Part shown: positions 32,989-43,633 of the stretch, one piece after another
Position numbering within the stretch: position 1 is the stretch's first letter
How the letters are laid out: the number at the start of each line of letters is the position of its first letter
From: Pectinophora gossypiella
Lineage: Eukaryota > Arthropoda > Insecta > Lepidoptera > Gelechiidae
Assembly (NCBI RefSeq): GCF_024362695.1
Contig: NW_026063267.1
Coordinates: 62,001 to 126,000, forward strand
Direction: 5' to 3'
Length of the DNA stretch: 64,000 nt
Program-made: the position numbers and the translations under genes
The notes under the pieces: model-generated
Database searches by the model: none
The model's input: the letters and a program-made list of their open reading frames with translations, nothing else
Told to the model about the DNA's origin: nothing

Positions 32989-33235
32989 TGTAGGATGACT
33001 GGGACGATGGAACGAACGGTACAGATTGTGTGTGAGTGAGATGATGTGAGTGAGATGGCATGAGAGGGGAAAGGAGAGAAGAAAGGGGGAATGGCGAATG
33101 GTGTGTGACGGACGGCGTGTGAGATAGTGAATATTTCTGTTAAAAATAGTTTAAAATAGTGGAAAATAATAATAAACTCAGTGTCTCAGTGAACTTGACG
33201 GATTTTATTTGTTTTACCCAACCTCAATTTCTACA
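32989..33235 (+). repeat. 3' LTR, gypsy copy 1
   Basis: 247 bp, identical by eye to 27846-28092, preceded by AGGATGGCCGAGC and followed by TATA. Confidence 0.92.
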
Positions 33236-33509
33236 TATATATATATTGTATTTTTTATATTATTTCTTTAGATAAGTATATATTATTTATTTATTATTCA
33301 TTTTTTTTTTTTTTTGTTATGTATCATTATATGTTTATTGCACCAGCCCGTGCTCCAATGAATAATCTTCTTTCACCCTAAGGTTGCCTGGCAGAAATTG
33401 CTGTTTAGCAATAAGGCCGCCTATTGTGCTTATGTTTTATTCGTATGTTTATGTCCTTTATATATGTTGTTGTGCAATAAAGTATTATTGATTGATTGAT
33501 TGATTGATT

Positions 33510-34112
33510 GTAAACTCCGGCAAATTTAAATTTTCACAACACGGCATGTATATGTTAAAAACAAGAAACTCAATCCTACCCATACAGGCCCTAATACCTA
33601 TGACCCTATCGCAATTACAATTTATCATGGTAACACTTTGAAATAGATCTTTACGCCAAAGTATTGCTAGCCCGCCATAGGGGCGTCCACTCAGTACTCC
33701 CACACTGGTGTCAACCGGCGATGTAGCCACACAGCTAAAGTTTCTGTCAATTTCGTTTACGAGATTTAAGTCGTGCTGCATTATCCAAGTTTCTTGAAGG
33801 GCTATGATGTCCGATACACCGCACAAATCCCTGACATGATTAATTGCACGCTTTAAAGATTTACAATTAAATGAAGTAATTTTTAGTTTTCTAATAGAGA
33901 TGCTATCCATATTATTATTACTTTGTATTGTCAACATCAACTTTTCGTGACATATTATGTCGCTCTCTGAATCGACGAAATACAAGTCCACTTGGCCAGA
34001 AGTCCTTATTAAGGAACGCTGTAGTATGGCACGACAGTATAGTGATTTTAAAGGAGCTAAAATCGACCTCTCTGTACTTAAGTAATTCGACATTTAAGCA
34101 TTCCTGTTTCAC
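33510..34112 (-). pseudogene. LINE endonuclease domain, N-terminal half (split by insertion)
   Basis: The minus-strand frame 34093-33485 encodes the first half of an APE-type endonuclease: ITSFNCKSLKRAI, IIALQETWI, YGGLAILWRKDL, FLVFNIYMPC. It runs into the inserted LINE tail at 33509. The second half is at 18500-18891, in the same frame when the insertion and one GTAAACTC copy are discounted. A second minus frame at 33918-34112 overlaps its 5' end and may be a remnant of the upstream ORF. Confidence 0.8.
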
Positions 34113-34162
34113 TTCCTTAATGTGTTCTTACTTACTACTTAACACGAAATCGGATTGAGGGG

Positions 34163-34338
34163 ACAACTTTATATGCGGACGACACGTGCTTGTTCTACTT
34201 CGGCAGCGACGTTCATGCTATAATCGAATCTGCTCAAAATGATTTAAATAAACTTAATGCTTATTACCAAAATAATTTGCTAACTATCAACACGACTAAA
34301 TCAACGTACATTATATTCTCCACAATCAATAGAATAGA
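34163..34338 (+). pseudogene. Reverse transcriptase fragment (YADD block) of a LINE
   Basis: Plus-strand frame with TTLYADDTCLFYFG followed by the K-containing block INTTKSTYIIFS, that is RT motifs C and D. Nothing before 34163 continues it. It lies head-to-head with the minus-strand endonuclease fragment, as expected if one LINE inserted with its 5' part inverted. It is cut at about 34325 by the next repeat. Confidence 0.65.
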
Positions 34339-34584
34339 ATAGAATAGAAAAAGTTTATTATAAAAGGACGCCACTCACAAAAAAAAGACAACAACATCAT
34401 ATCAAATTTCCACTAAAACAATTACAAAAAAGCAAGACGGATGTTTGTCGAAATGACCATAAGGTGGTGGTGGACGTCCTGAGATAAAAGGGCCTCACTC
34501 AGCACAAGTCGCGGCGTGAACCACGACGCTGATATTATGCAATTTTTTTATTAATAAAAAAATTGCTAGTTTCAAACCCCTAAC
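34325..34584 (-). repeat. 3' end of a LINE, minus orientation
   Basis: On the minus strand an AATAAACTTTTTC signal is followed by a (TATTC)n tail at about 34325-34347. The body to the right is non-coding. No coding part remains. Confidence 0.5.
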
Positions 34585-34980
34585 CACAGATCATATAATA
34601 CTAACGTACAGATGCCTCACGTCATACAACGAAACCGTGCCGTTCTAACTCGGGCAATTCTTCGGGCTATTTTTAGTTCTAATAAATGACCACTAGATGC
34701 CGCTAAAACGCCCTAGCGCTCAAGCGTAAATATTGATGGGATCGAACATGGATCGAACGAATCGAGCGACATCTAGTGAAATTTCAGCTTACTGAGTGCA
34801 AGTTATTGCATGCACAATATATTACTTAGAGTTAGAGTAAAATTAAGATAATAGATGGCGCAAACGGATTTTTTTTTCTCAACGTTGACATGTTAGTATT
34901 ATAATCTGTGACAATGATCTGTGACATTGTCAAGGTGACAGTTGTTAGTTGACATACGATTATTTCTGATGTTTGGTGGT
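34585..34980 (+). repeat. 395-bp interspersed repeat, copy 1
   Basis: Shares about 390 bp with 55478-55876 in the same orientation. It starts CACAGATCATATAATACTAAC, and 34892-34910 carries the inverse GTTAGTATTATAATCTGTG, so it includes a terminal-inverted-repeat-like core of 326 bp plus ~70 bp. Non-coding; probably a MITE inside a larger repeat. Confidence 0.75.
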
Positions 34981-35829
34981 CTTCATTTTGTATAGGCAAA
35001 AATATATCTCCAACTCCTGTAAGTATCTAATTAGTTACTAAAACTGGAAGATAATTAAAAACATAGCTAAGGTCCTACCTAGAACGCAATCGTCCCTTAT
35101 CATCCCGGGCGTTTCGTAAAACCGACTGAGGAGAACCTTTATAAAAGACAAGTCTTTTCTAGCATGATGAAGCATTACATTGGACCACCGGTTAAGCACC
35201 TGAGGATTGGATTTGTATAAAGTGCTTCCAAATTGGTCTCTGCTTACTCGTGGCTCTGCCCAGCCTAATCGGGATTACAGGCGTGAATAAGTATGTATGT
35301 AGTAGATACTTTTTTTGTGTAGCTGTCACCTATCTATGGTACAATTCATAATATTAATTATACTGTTTGTTGAAAAAAGTTAAATAAGTCTAGTTAGGCA
35401 GTGAGCGTGTTGTGAATTTAAGCCTGTAACTTATTTCAGATCTCTAAAGACGATGATAACCATTGTGAAGAATGACATGCAAAGGCTATTAGAACCACAT
35501 ATCAACAATTTTCTGACCATGACCAAGTGATGAATATGATAAAAGTCTACCTCATGAAAGCCACACTACTGTAACAGTAATAGCTAGTATTTATGATATC
35601 TGCTACCTTAATACTAGTTCCATATTATATTTTGGACACTGGCAACACTGTGAGCATTAGTATGACGGTTAATCATGGCGCGAAGGGCATAAAAGACGCT
35701 CATCCATCCCAGAACGGGCATTCTATCGTTATCGCTAGCTGGAGTATAGACCTAAGTCGAATCTATGCTGGTCGAGTGCACCACTAGTTGTAATACTATA
35801 TTGTGAAAGTTACCAAGTGTATTTACAAA
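34981..35829. other. Non-coding stretch with SINE tail fragment
   Basis: At about 35130-35310 a segment with AAGTGCTTCC, GTGGCTCTGCCCAGCCTAAT and GGGATTACAGGCGTGAATA, then a short GTATGTATGT, resembles the 3' part of a lepidopteran tRNA-derived SINE (plus orientation). The rest has no recognisable feature. Confidence 0.45.
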
Positions 35830-38186
35830 CTAGCTTTTGCCCGCGACTTCGTCCGCGTGGCGTGTTATATAAGAGAGAGATCTTTGTGTGTGTGGGAGTG
35901 CATACTTATGCAGTTTAGATTTTTTCATAATTTTTTTTTCCCAATAACTCCCATTTTTCAAAATACAGCCAAAAATAAACTTTATATTTACTAAGGTATG
36001 CATGCATGCTAGATTGAATCAATTGATTGAATTGATTTTTTTTTTAATTGATTGTTCATTGAGTTTTAATTTTAATACACACTTCCTCTCTTCCCTTCAA
36101 CGTTGCTGTGCCCTACAGGGTCCATGTTTTAGTTCCTATGCCTATGTAACACCCCATTGTACTACATGGAATGCAATAAATAATTTAATTGAATTGAATT
36201 GAATTGAAAACATCTATCTTACGCGGTTTCGATTTTTTCATACAAATGTTTTTTTCCCGCTTACTCCCGTTTCCGTGGGAATTTTGCAATATCCTGTTGC
36301 AACTAAGCTTTAAGTTAACTAAGGTACCTGCATGCCAAATTTCAAGCGTCTAACTTAAGCGGTTTAGATTTTTCATACAAAAGGATTTTCCCGCAAATTT
36401 CCGTTTCCGTGGGAATTCCGGGAATTCCTTTCTTAGTGCACCTCTACGGTACATAAGCTATGTCCCTTCCAAATTTCAAATGCCTACGTTTAGCCGTTCA
36501 GGCTATGCGTTGATATGTCAGTCACTGAGTCAGTCAGTTTCTCCTTTTATTTAGATTTGATTTTTTCATACAAATGTTTTTCCCGCTAACTACCGTTCCC
36601 GTGGGAATTTTGTAATATCCTGTTGCAACTAAGCTTTAAGTTTACTAAAGTACCTGCATGCCAAATTTCAAACGTCTAACTTGAGTGGTTTAGATTTTTC
36701 ATACAAAAGGATTTTCCCGCTAATTCCCGTTCCCGTAGGAATTTCGGGAATTCCTTTCTTAGTGCACCTCTACGGTACCTATGGTACCTGCATGCCAAAT
36801 TTCAAACGTCTAACTTGAGTGGTTTAGATTTTTCATACAAAAGGATTTTCCCGCTAATTCCCGTTTCCGTGGGAATTTCGGGAATTCCTTTCTTAGTACA
36901 CCTCTACGGCATCTAAGGTACCTGCATGACAAATTTCAAACGTCTAACTTGAGTGGTTTAGATTTTTCATACAAAAGGATTTTCCCGCTAATTCCCGTTC
37001 TCGTGGGAATTTCGGGAATTCCTTTCTTAGTGCACCTCTACGGTACCTATGGTACCTGCATGCCAAATTTCAAACGTCTAACTTGAGTGGTTTAGATTTT
37101 TCATACAAAAGGATTTTCCCGCTAATTCCCGTTCCCGTGGGAATTTCGGGAATTCCTTTCTTAGTGTACCTCTACGGTATTTAAGGTACCTGCATGACAA
37201 ATTTCAAACGTCTAACTTGAATGGTTTAGATTTTTCATACAAAAGGATTTTCCCGCTAATTCCCGTTCCCGTGGGAATTTCGGGAATTCCTTTCTTAGTG
37301 CACCTCTACGGTATCTAAGGTACCTGCGAGCCAAATTTCAAACTTCTAACTTGAATGGTTTAGATTTTTCATACAAAAGGATTTTCCCGTTAATTCCCGT
37401 TCCCGTGAGAATTTTGGGAATTCCTTTCTTAATGCACCTCTACGGTACCTATGGTACCTGCATGCCAAATTTCAAACGTCTAACTTGAGTGGTTTAGATT
37501 TTTCATACAAAAGGATTTTCCCGCTAATTGCCGTTCACGTGGGAATTTCGGGAATTGCTTTCTTAGTACACCTCTACGGTATCTAAGGTACCTGCATGAC
37601 AAATTTCAAACGTCTAACTTGAGTGGTTTAGATTTTTCATACAAAAGGATTTTCCCGCTAATTCCCGTTCTCGTGGGAATTTCGGGAATTCCTTTCTTAG
37701 TGCACCTCTACGGTATCTAAGGTATCTGCATGCCAAATTTCAAACGTCTAACTTGAATGGTTTAGATTTTTCATACAAAAGGATTTTCCCGCTAATTCCC
37801 GTTCCCGTGGGAATTTCGGGAATTCCTTTCTTAGTGTACCTCTACGGTATCTAAGGTACCTGCATGCCAAATTTCAAACGTCTAACTTGAGTGGTTTAGA
37901 TTTTTCATACAAAAGGATTTTCCCGCTAATTCCCGTTCCCGTAGGAATTTCGGGAATTCCTTTCTTAATGCACCTCTACGGTATCTAAGGTACCTGCATG
38001 CCAAATTTCAAACGTCTAACTTGAGCGGTTTAGATTTTTCATACAAAAGGATTTCCCTTCACTACTCTGCTCCTATTGATTGTAGCGTGATGAAAAGTAT
38101 ACTATAACCTGTCCAGGAGTGTGAAGAATAATTGTACCAAGTTTCATTAAAATCCGTCCAGTAGTTTTTGTTTCTATAAGGAACAT

Positions 38187-38235
<49 letters not shown>

Positions 38236-38354
38236 AATTTTACTGATTGCATTTTTGGCATCAGTATCGACCACTTATCACCCCCTGATAGTTATTTTGA
38301 AAAAATATTTAATGTACAGAATTGACCTCTCTACAGATTTATTATAAGTATAGA
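35830..38354 (-). mobile_element. Non-autonomous Helitron, copy D
   Basis: CTAGCTTTTGCCCGCG after A at the left; the first 5' end AGTATAGA is at 38347-38354. About eleven 134-bp units; captured LINE tail about 36030-36210. The outermost 120 bases of the 5' end are repeated directly beyond it (38355-38474), and only the outer copy is followed by T. Confidence 0.85.
36650..38056 (-). repeat. 134-bp minisatellite array in Helitron D (about 11 units)
   Basis: Same unit. The order of variant units resembles the reverse of Helitron A (for example a TGCGAGCC variant near 37325 matches GGCTCGCAGG near 3887), so A and D are close relatives. Confidence 0.9.
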
Positions 38355-38474
38355 AAATTTTACTGATTGCATTTTTGGCATCAGTATCGACCACTTATCA
38401 CCCCCTGATAGTTATTTTGAAAAAATATTTAATGTACAGAATTGACCTCTCTACAGATTTATTATAAGTATAGA
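38355..38474 (-). repeat. Tandem duplicate of the Helitron 5' terminus
   Basis: AAAATTTTACTGATTGC...AGTATAGA is repeated with a 120-bp shift relative to 38235-38354, starting just inside the CAGA tract. It is flanked by T at 38475. Confidence 0.85.
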
Positions 38475-38985
38475 TAAACGGTCGAGTTGTAAACTGATCT
38501 TTGAATCTTCGCACTGTCCCTACTGAAGGTTCCAGCCTTCAGAAGTGGGATAACTTACACGCCTACGAACAGGAAAAAAGGTACGTATTTTTTTTTATAT
38601 ATTATATAACTAGTTCACATCTTTACTATTGCGAATTAACCTAAAAAAAAAAATCATCCAACCATGAGTAGTTACTTGGTCATCTATACGAGGTGGCGGA
38701 GCCAGGGGTTATCAGAAGGTAACCTGCAGCCATCATTGTTTAAATGTGAAGCCCCGAGAAGAATATTATTGAACCACGCCTGCATGGAGACAGGTTATCA
38801 GTCCACTACCCGCATAGATAGTTCATCTTATTGAAGGGGTATATACACTATACCTTTTGTTATTCAAATGAATAACGGAGTTTGAGGAAATTGGATGATG
38901 ATATTCTACTTATAATTAGCATTATTACCAAATGTATGAATTTGAATTGTAAGGATAGCAACGGTCGAACTCTTTAAATGTTAAA
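38475..38985. other. Non-coding stretch
   Basis: No gene. TTCAGAAGTGGGAT at 38538-38551 equals the word next to the LTR of the 20-24 kb element on its minus strand, so a piece of a related LTR element may lie here. The rest is AT-rich. Confidence 0.4.
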
Positions 38986-39105
38986 TACGTACATCTTGCC
39001 AGGGCTACTCCTTGCAGGTGTACCAGACATTATATACATATATATACATACGTACACCTTGCCAGGGCTACTCTCTGGAGGTGTACCAGACACTATATAC
39101 ATATA
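38986..39105. repeat. Minisatellite with CCAGGG-CTACT-CCCTGG hairpin, left part
   Basis: Two units CCTTGCCAGGGCTACTC...GGTGTACCAGACA separated by TATACATA runs. The array continues at 45485-45590, so the gypsy copy 2 and the long-TIR element landed inside it. Confidence 0.75.
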
Positions 39106-39355
39106 TGTAGGATGACTGGGACGATGGAACGAACGGTACAGATTGTGTGTGAGTGAGATGATGTGAGTGAGATGGCATGAGAGGGGAAAGGAGAGAAGGA
39201 AGGGGGTAATGGCGAATGGTGTGTGACGGACGACGTGTGTGAGATAGTGAATATTTCTGTTAAAAATAGTTTAAAATAGTGGAAAATAATAATAAACTCA
39301 GTGTCTCAGTGAACTTGACGGATTTTATTTGTTTTACCCAACCTCAATTTCTACA
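39106..39355 (+). repeat. 5' LTR, gypsy copy 2
   Basis: 250 bp; variant with GAGAAGGAAGGGGGTAATGG and GGACGACGTGTGTGAG, shared by both LTRs of this copy and absent from copy 1. Confidence 0.92.
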
Positions 39356-39358
39356 AAT

Positions 39359-39376
39359 TGGGGGCTCGTCCGGGAT
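39359..39376 (+). promoter_or_regulatory. Primer-binding site, tRNA-Pro type (perfect)
   Basis: TGGGGGCTCGTCCGGGAT, the full 18-base match to the tRNA-Pro 3' end used by many retroelements. Confidence 0.85.
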
Positions 39377-39502
39377 TGAAGAACAGTATTGCGGTTTGAG
39401 GTTGGGCGTGGCGTGGCACGTGGCGGCGTGGGTGAAAACGGCGAAAAGGCGATTTTACGACGAACGACGACGACGAAAAGGCGTTTTCATCACTTGTCCA
39501 AC

Positions 39503-42500
39503 ATGTCTAAAGACCAGCAACGCGTTAACGACGACGGCATTAAAGAGGATGTCAATTTTGGGAGCAAAATGCTTTTCATGACGGCCGAACTTGTGCCTAC
39601 ATTCAACGGCCAAGATGGAGATTATACGGTGTCAAATTTCATAGAAGACCTGGAAGATAACGCGGAAATATTTTCGTGGTCACCATTGCAGAAATTATTA
39701 GTGGCGCGGCGAGCTCTAACGGGAACGGCGGCGTTGTGGATAAAATCGGAACGACCTCATAAATCATGGGAGAACCTAAAGGCGGCGCTGTTGAAAGAGT
39801 TTCCCGATAAAATGGACGTGAAGAAAGTACATGAAATAATGACCGCGAGGAAAAAGAGACGAGATGAAAGCTGTCTCGATTATATGTTGGTAATGAAAGA
39901 ACTTGGACGGCGCGGCAAAATGGCAGATTACGTGGCTGTACAATACATAGTCGATGGCATTATTGACAAGGAAACCAACAAAATGATGCTTTATGGTGTC
40001 TCCACGTACGGCGAGCTGAAAGAAAAATTGAAGATTTATGAGAGTATAAAGGAGAAAATGAAACACGACGACAGAAGAAGTGACGGCGGCGGTATGCGAC
40101 CACAACCATCGGCGCAGCCCCGGCAAGGACACTACCTAGATGGAAGAAAATGCTTCAATTGCGGCGATAATGGGCATTTATCAGTGGATTGTCCTCATAG
40201 AAACAAGGGTTCGAAGTGCTTTCGATGCGGTTCATTCGGACATTTGTCATCTCAGTGCAAAATGGCGGAATCGAGCAATGGCGGCGGCGCGAGCGCGACA
40301 ACAAACACCGGAATTGGAGTCCAAGCGGCGGCGGGCAAGTTTGAAAATCAGAGAGGGCGTGAGCGAAATCGTCAAGTTGGCGGTACTGCGGCACAGCAGC
40401 GACATCGCTCTTTCTCGGTGGCAGAAATGGGAAATAGACGAACGTCAACTTTATATTGCGAAGCGGAACGTAACCCTGAAGTGACATTTGATAACGAGAC
40501 GTCAACTTTATATTGTGAAACGGAACGCAACCGTGAAGTGTCATTTGACAATGGCAAACAAGATGGCGACTACACGTCAACAACAGGTGATGTACTGAGC
40601 GTCGATAAACGCATGACGGGTACAAGAAAACCTATGAAAATAATGAAAATTGCTGGTAAGGAACTGAGTGCGCTTATTGATACCGGCAGTGATGTTAATC
40701 TAATGTCGTGGCAGTGCTATAAAAGCTTAACTGGGTGCAAATACGATGACTGTGACGTGGTGTTGACGGGACTCGGCTCGACGAGAATTCGTGCCCTTGG
40801 GCAAATAATAACATCAGTGTCTGTGGACGACGTCTGTTATAGAGACATTACGTTTTATATAGTGCAAAATAACGCTATACCTTGTTCTGTTATCATTGGG
40901 CAACAATTTTTACAGCACACAGTTATGGTAATGGATGGCTCGGATGTATATTTTATGCTTGAAAACGAAAATTGGTTGCAATGTGTTGCATGTGTTGTGT
41001 CTGATTTTGACATTATAGGACGTGAGGTGTCACCGGGAGTGCAGCGAGCAGTGGGTGAGTTGGTGACGTCATATCAACCGGTAAAGACGAGGGAAGCTCC
41101 CATCAAGCTCAAACTACACCTGAAAGATGATATCCCTGTAGCGCAGCGACCGCGTCGTGTGGCGTTAAAGGAACAGATTGAAATTGATGCTCAAGTAAAA
41201 CAGTGGTTACAGGATGGAATTATCCGCGTAAGTACATCTGAATATTCTAGCCCATTGGTGTTGGTACGTAAGAAAGATGGCAGCTTGAGGGTCTGCGTTG
41301 ATTACAGGAAACTAAACCAAAAAATGGTCAAGGATCAATATCCTCTGCCATTGATTGATAACTTGCTGGATAAATGTCATAATGCAACGATCTTTAGTGC
41401 TTTGGATTTAAAAAATGGTTATTTTCACCTTGGTGTGCATGAAGATTCAATAGAGTACACATCGTTTGTAACTATGAATGGACAGTACGAATTCCTAAAG
41501 GCACCATTTGGTATTGCCACATGTCCGAAGGTGTTTACACGCTTCATAAATATAATATTTCGTGATCTGATTGAGGAGGGCATTGTTCTGGTATTCATTG
41601 ACGATATTTTAATTCCAGCAGAGGATGAACAACAAGCGGTGCAGCGGTTGGAACGAGTGTTGAGAAGAGCTTCCGAATATGGCCTGGATATTAATTGGAA
41701 AAAGAGTCAGCTTGTGGTGAAGAGTGTTGAATACTTGGGGCATGTTATTGGATGTGGAGAGATACGACCATCGCCCGAGAAGACGCAGGTAGTCAGGAGA
41801 TATCCAGAGCCAAAAGATTTAAAACAGCTGCACAGCTTTGTTGGATTATGCTCATATTTCAGGAAGTTTGTGGAGAATTTTGCCATTGTGGCGAAGCCAT
41901 TAACAGACTTATTAAAGAAGAATGTTCAATTTGAGTTTAGTGATGAGCATAGGAAGAGTTTCATCACATTAAAGGAAGCGTTGGTAACAAATCCAGTCTT
42001 AAAAATCTTTGACCCAAGAAAAGAAACTGAAGTTCACACGGATGCTTCAAGCATTGCATATTCAGCAATTTTAATGCAAAGGGATCCAGAAGATGGACAA
42101 TTGCATCCAGTACACTATCTAAGCCGGAAGACCAGCGATGCAGAAAGCAAATATAGCAGCTATGAATTGGAAGCATTGGCTATAGTTGAAGGAATCAAAA
42201 AGTTTCGACATTATTTGTTTGGTATACACTTTAAAGTTGTTACAGATTGTAAGGCATTTGAAATGACAATAAAGAAGAAAGACTTGGCAATGTCCACCAG
42301 GGTGGCTAGATGGATAATTTTATTACAAGACTATGATTTTGAAGTGGTGCACCGTGAAGGCCAGAAAATGCGCCATGTCGACGCATTGAGCAGGGTACCT
42401 TATGTGGGAATGATATTTTCTGATCTTCATGACAGCATACTATATTCGCAAGATAATGATGAAGGTTTAAAAGCCATAAAAGAAATTTTGAAGTCTCAGT

Positions 42501-43633
42501 CTTTTGAAGATTATTGTCTAGATAATGGACTCCTGTATAAAGGACAAGAAAAGAAGTTGGTAATTCCGAAGAGTTTAGAAAGTGAGATAATTAAAAGAGC
42601 ACATGAAAATGGTCACTTCGCAAAAACAAAAATGATGAGTCTCATCAGTAAGGACTACCACATTTCTAATTTAGAGAAGAAAGTTGAGAATTTTATCATC
42701 ACATGTGTTCCTTGTTTACTAGCAAACCGAAAAGAAGGGAAGCAAGAGGGATGGCTGAACCCTATAGACAAGGAAAATGTACCACTACATACCCTACATG
42801 TAGATCACCTTGGACCTATGACGACTACAAAGAAACAGTATAATCACATACTCACTATTGTGGACGCTTTTACAAAATTCACATGGATTTTCCCTACTAA
42901 AAGTACCACAAGCAGAGAGACGATAGAGAAACTAAAGATTCATCAAGAAACATTTGGAAACCCTACTAGGATAGTGTCAGACAGGGGAACCGCTTTTACT
43001 AGTGGTGAGTTCCAAGACTATTGTAAAGAGGAAGGCATCCAGCATATCACCATCACAACGGGCATACCTAGAGGAAATGGACAGGTTGAGAGGATGCACA
43101 GGACCATCATATCAGTACTCACTAAATATTGCATAGAAGACCCTACTCTATGGTACAAGCATGTCAGTAAAATACAAAGATGTCTCAATAGTACCTACCA
43201 GAGAAGCATTGGCATGTCTCCTTTTGAGTTACTGACTGGTGTGAAGATGAAGAATAGGGAAGACATAGAATTATGTAGATTGTTGAAAGAAGAGGAAATA
43301 GAAAATTACTTTATAAATAGAGAAGATTTAAGAGAGAAAGCGAAACAGCAAATATTAAAAATTCAAGAGGAAAATGCAAGAACATTCAATAGGAAGAGAA
43401 AAGCAAGCCAAAAGTATTCAGTTGGAGATCTGGTGGCGATCAGAAGAACGCAATTTGGAGTTGGAATGAAGATAAAACCTAAATTCCTAGGTCCTTACAA
43501 GGTCACAACAATTAAGGGTAAAGATCGCTATGATGTGGAGAAACTCGACGACTTGGCGGAAGGACCGAGGAGAACCAGCTCGGCAGCAGATTTCATGAAG
43601 CCTTGGCCTGCAGGTGACAGCTCTGCTAATTAG
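39503..43633 (+). CDS. Gypsy gag-pol polyprotein, copy 2 (intact)
   Basis: Open from 39389; ATG 39503 (MSKDQQRV) gives 1376 codons. It has the same domain order as copy 1: capsid, two CCHC knuckles, protease LIDTGSD, RT FIDDIL, RNase H HTDAS, integrase HHCC and D-D-E. By eye only three residues differ from copy 1 (I/M in TNK-ML, A/T in SAT-N, V/G in RAV-EL). With identical LTRs and a perfect primer site this copy looks capable of activity. Expression presumably starts in the 5' LTR. Confidence 0.93.
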   Translation: MSKDQQRVNDDGIKEDVNFGSKMLFMTAELVPTFNGQDGDYTVSNFIEDLEDNAEIFSWSPLQKLLVARRALTGTAALWIKSERPHKSWENLKAALLKEFPDKMDVKKVHEIMTARKKRRDESCLDYMLVMKELGRRGKMADYVAVQYIVDGIIDKETNKMMLYGVSTYGELKEKLKIYESIKEKMKHDDRRSDGGGMRPQPSAQPRQGHYLDGRKCFNCGDNGHLSVDCPHRNKGSKCFRCGSFGHLSSQCKMAESSNGGGASATTNTGIGVQAAAGKFENQRGRERNRQVGGTAAQQRHRSFSVAEMGNRRTSTLYCEAERNPEVTFDNETSTLYCETERNREVSFDNGKQDGDYTSTTGDVLSVDKRMTGTRKPMKIMKIAGKELSALIDTGSDVNLMSWQCYKSLTGCKYDDCDVVLTGLGSTRIRALGQIITSVSVDDVCYRDITFYIVQNNAIPCSVIIGQQFLQHTVMVMDGSDVYFMLENENWLQCVACVVSDFDIIGREVSPGVQRAVGELVTSYQPVKTREAPIKLKLHLKDDIPVAQRPRRVALKEQIEIDAQVKQWLQDGIIRVSTSEYSSPLVLVRKKDGSLRVCVDYRKLNQKMVKDQYPLPLIDNLLDKCHNATIFSALDLKNGYFHLGVHEDSIEYTSFVTMNGQYEFLKAPFGIATCPKVFTRFINIIFRDLIEEGIVLVFIDDILIPAEDEQQAVQRLERVLRRASEYGLDINWKKSQLVVKSVEYLGHVIGCGEIRPSPEKTQVVRRYPEPKDLKQLHSFVGLCSYFRKFVENFAIVAKPLTDLLKKNVQFEFSDEHRKSFITLKEALVTNPVLKIFDPRKETEVHTDASSIAYSAILMQRDPEDGQLHPVHYLSRKTSDAESKYSSYELEALAIVEGIKKFRHYLFGIHFKVVTDCKAFEMTIKKKDLAMSTRVARWIILLQDYDFEVVHREGQKMRHVDALSRVPYVGMIFSDLHDSILYSQDNDEGLKAIKEILKSQSFEDYCLDNGLLYKGQEKKLVIPKSLESEIIKRAHENGHFAKTKMMSLISKDYHISNLEKKVENFIITCVPCLLANRKEGKQEGWLNPIDKENVPLHTLHVDHLGPMTTTKKQYNHILTIVDAFTKFTWIFPTKSTTSRETIEKLKIHQETFGNPTRIVSDRGTAFTSGEFQDYCKEEGIQHITITTGIPRGNGQVERMHRTIISVLTKYCIEDPTLWYKHVSKIQRCLNSTYQRSIGMSPFELLTGVKMKNREDIELCRLLKEEEIENYFINREDLREKAKQQILKIQEENARTFNRKRKASQKYSVGDLVAIRRTQFGVGMKIKPKFLGPYKVTTIKGKDRYDVEKLDDLAEGPRRTSSAADFMKPWPAGDSSAN

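Larger units (their letters stand above)
27846..33235 (+). mobile_element. Ty3/gypsy LTR retrotransposon, intact copy 1
   Basis: 247-bp LTRs (TGTAGG...TTCTACA), identical to each other by eye, bound a single gag-pol frame. The flanks are TATA on both sides, inside an ATATAT run in the CR1-like LINE 3' UTR. The primer-binding site and a purine-poor AGGATGGCCGAGC before the 3' LTR complete the structure. Identical LTRs mean a very recent insertion. A second copy is at 39106-44561. Confidence 0.92.
18892..33509 (+). mobile_element. CR1-like LINE, full length, with two LTR elements nested in it
   Basis: Borders are set by the 8-bp duplication GTAAACTC and by the interrupted endonuclease frame of the older LINE. 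Without the two nested elements and their 4-bp duplications, about 5.03 kb remains: 5' UTR, ORF1 (19122-19890, frameshifted), ORF2 (24810-27734, intact), and a 3' UTR ending in GCCTGGCAGAAATTGC...GCAATAAGGCCGCC, a stem-loop seen in lepidopteran CR1-group LINE tails. A polyadenylation-like AATAAAG and an (ATTG)n tail at 33486-33509 finish it. This is standard target-primed insertion. CR1-group assignment rests on the tail and RT motifs. Confidence 0.8.
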
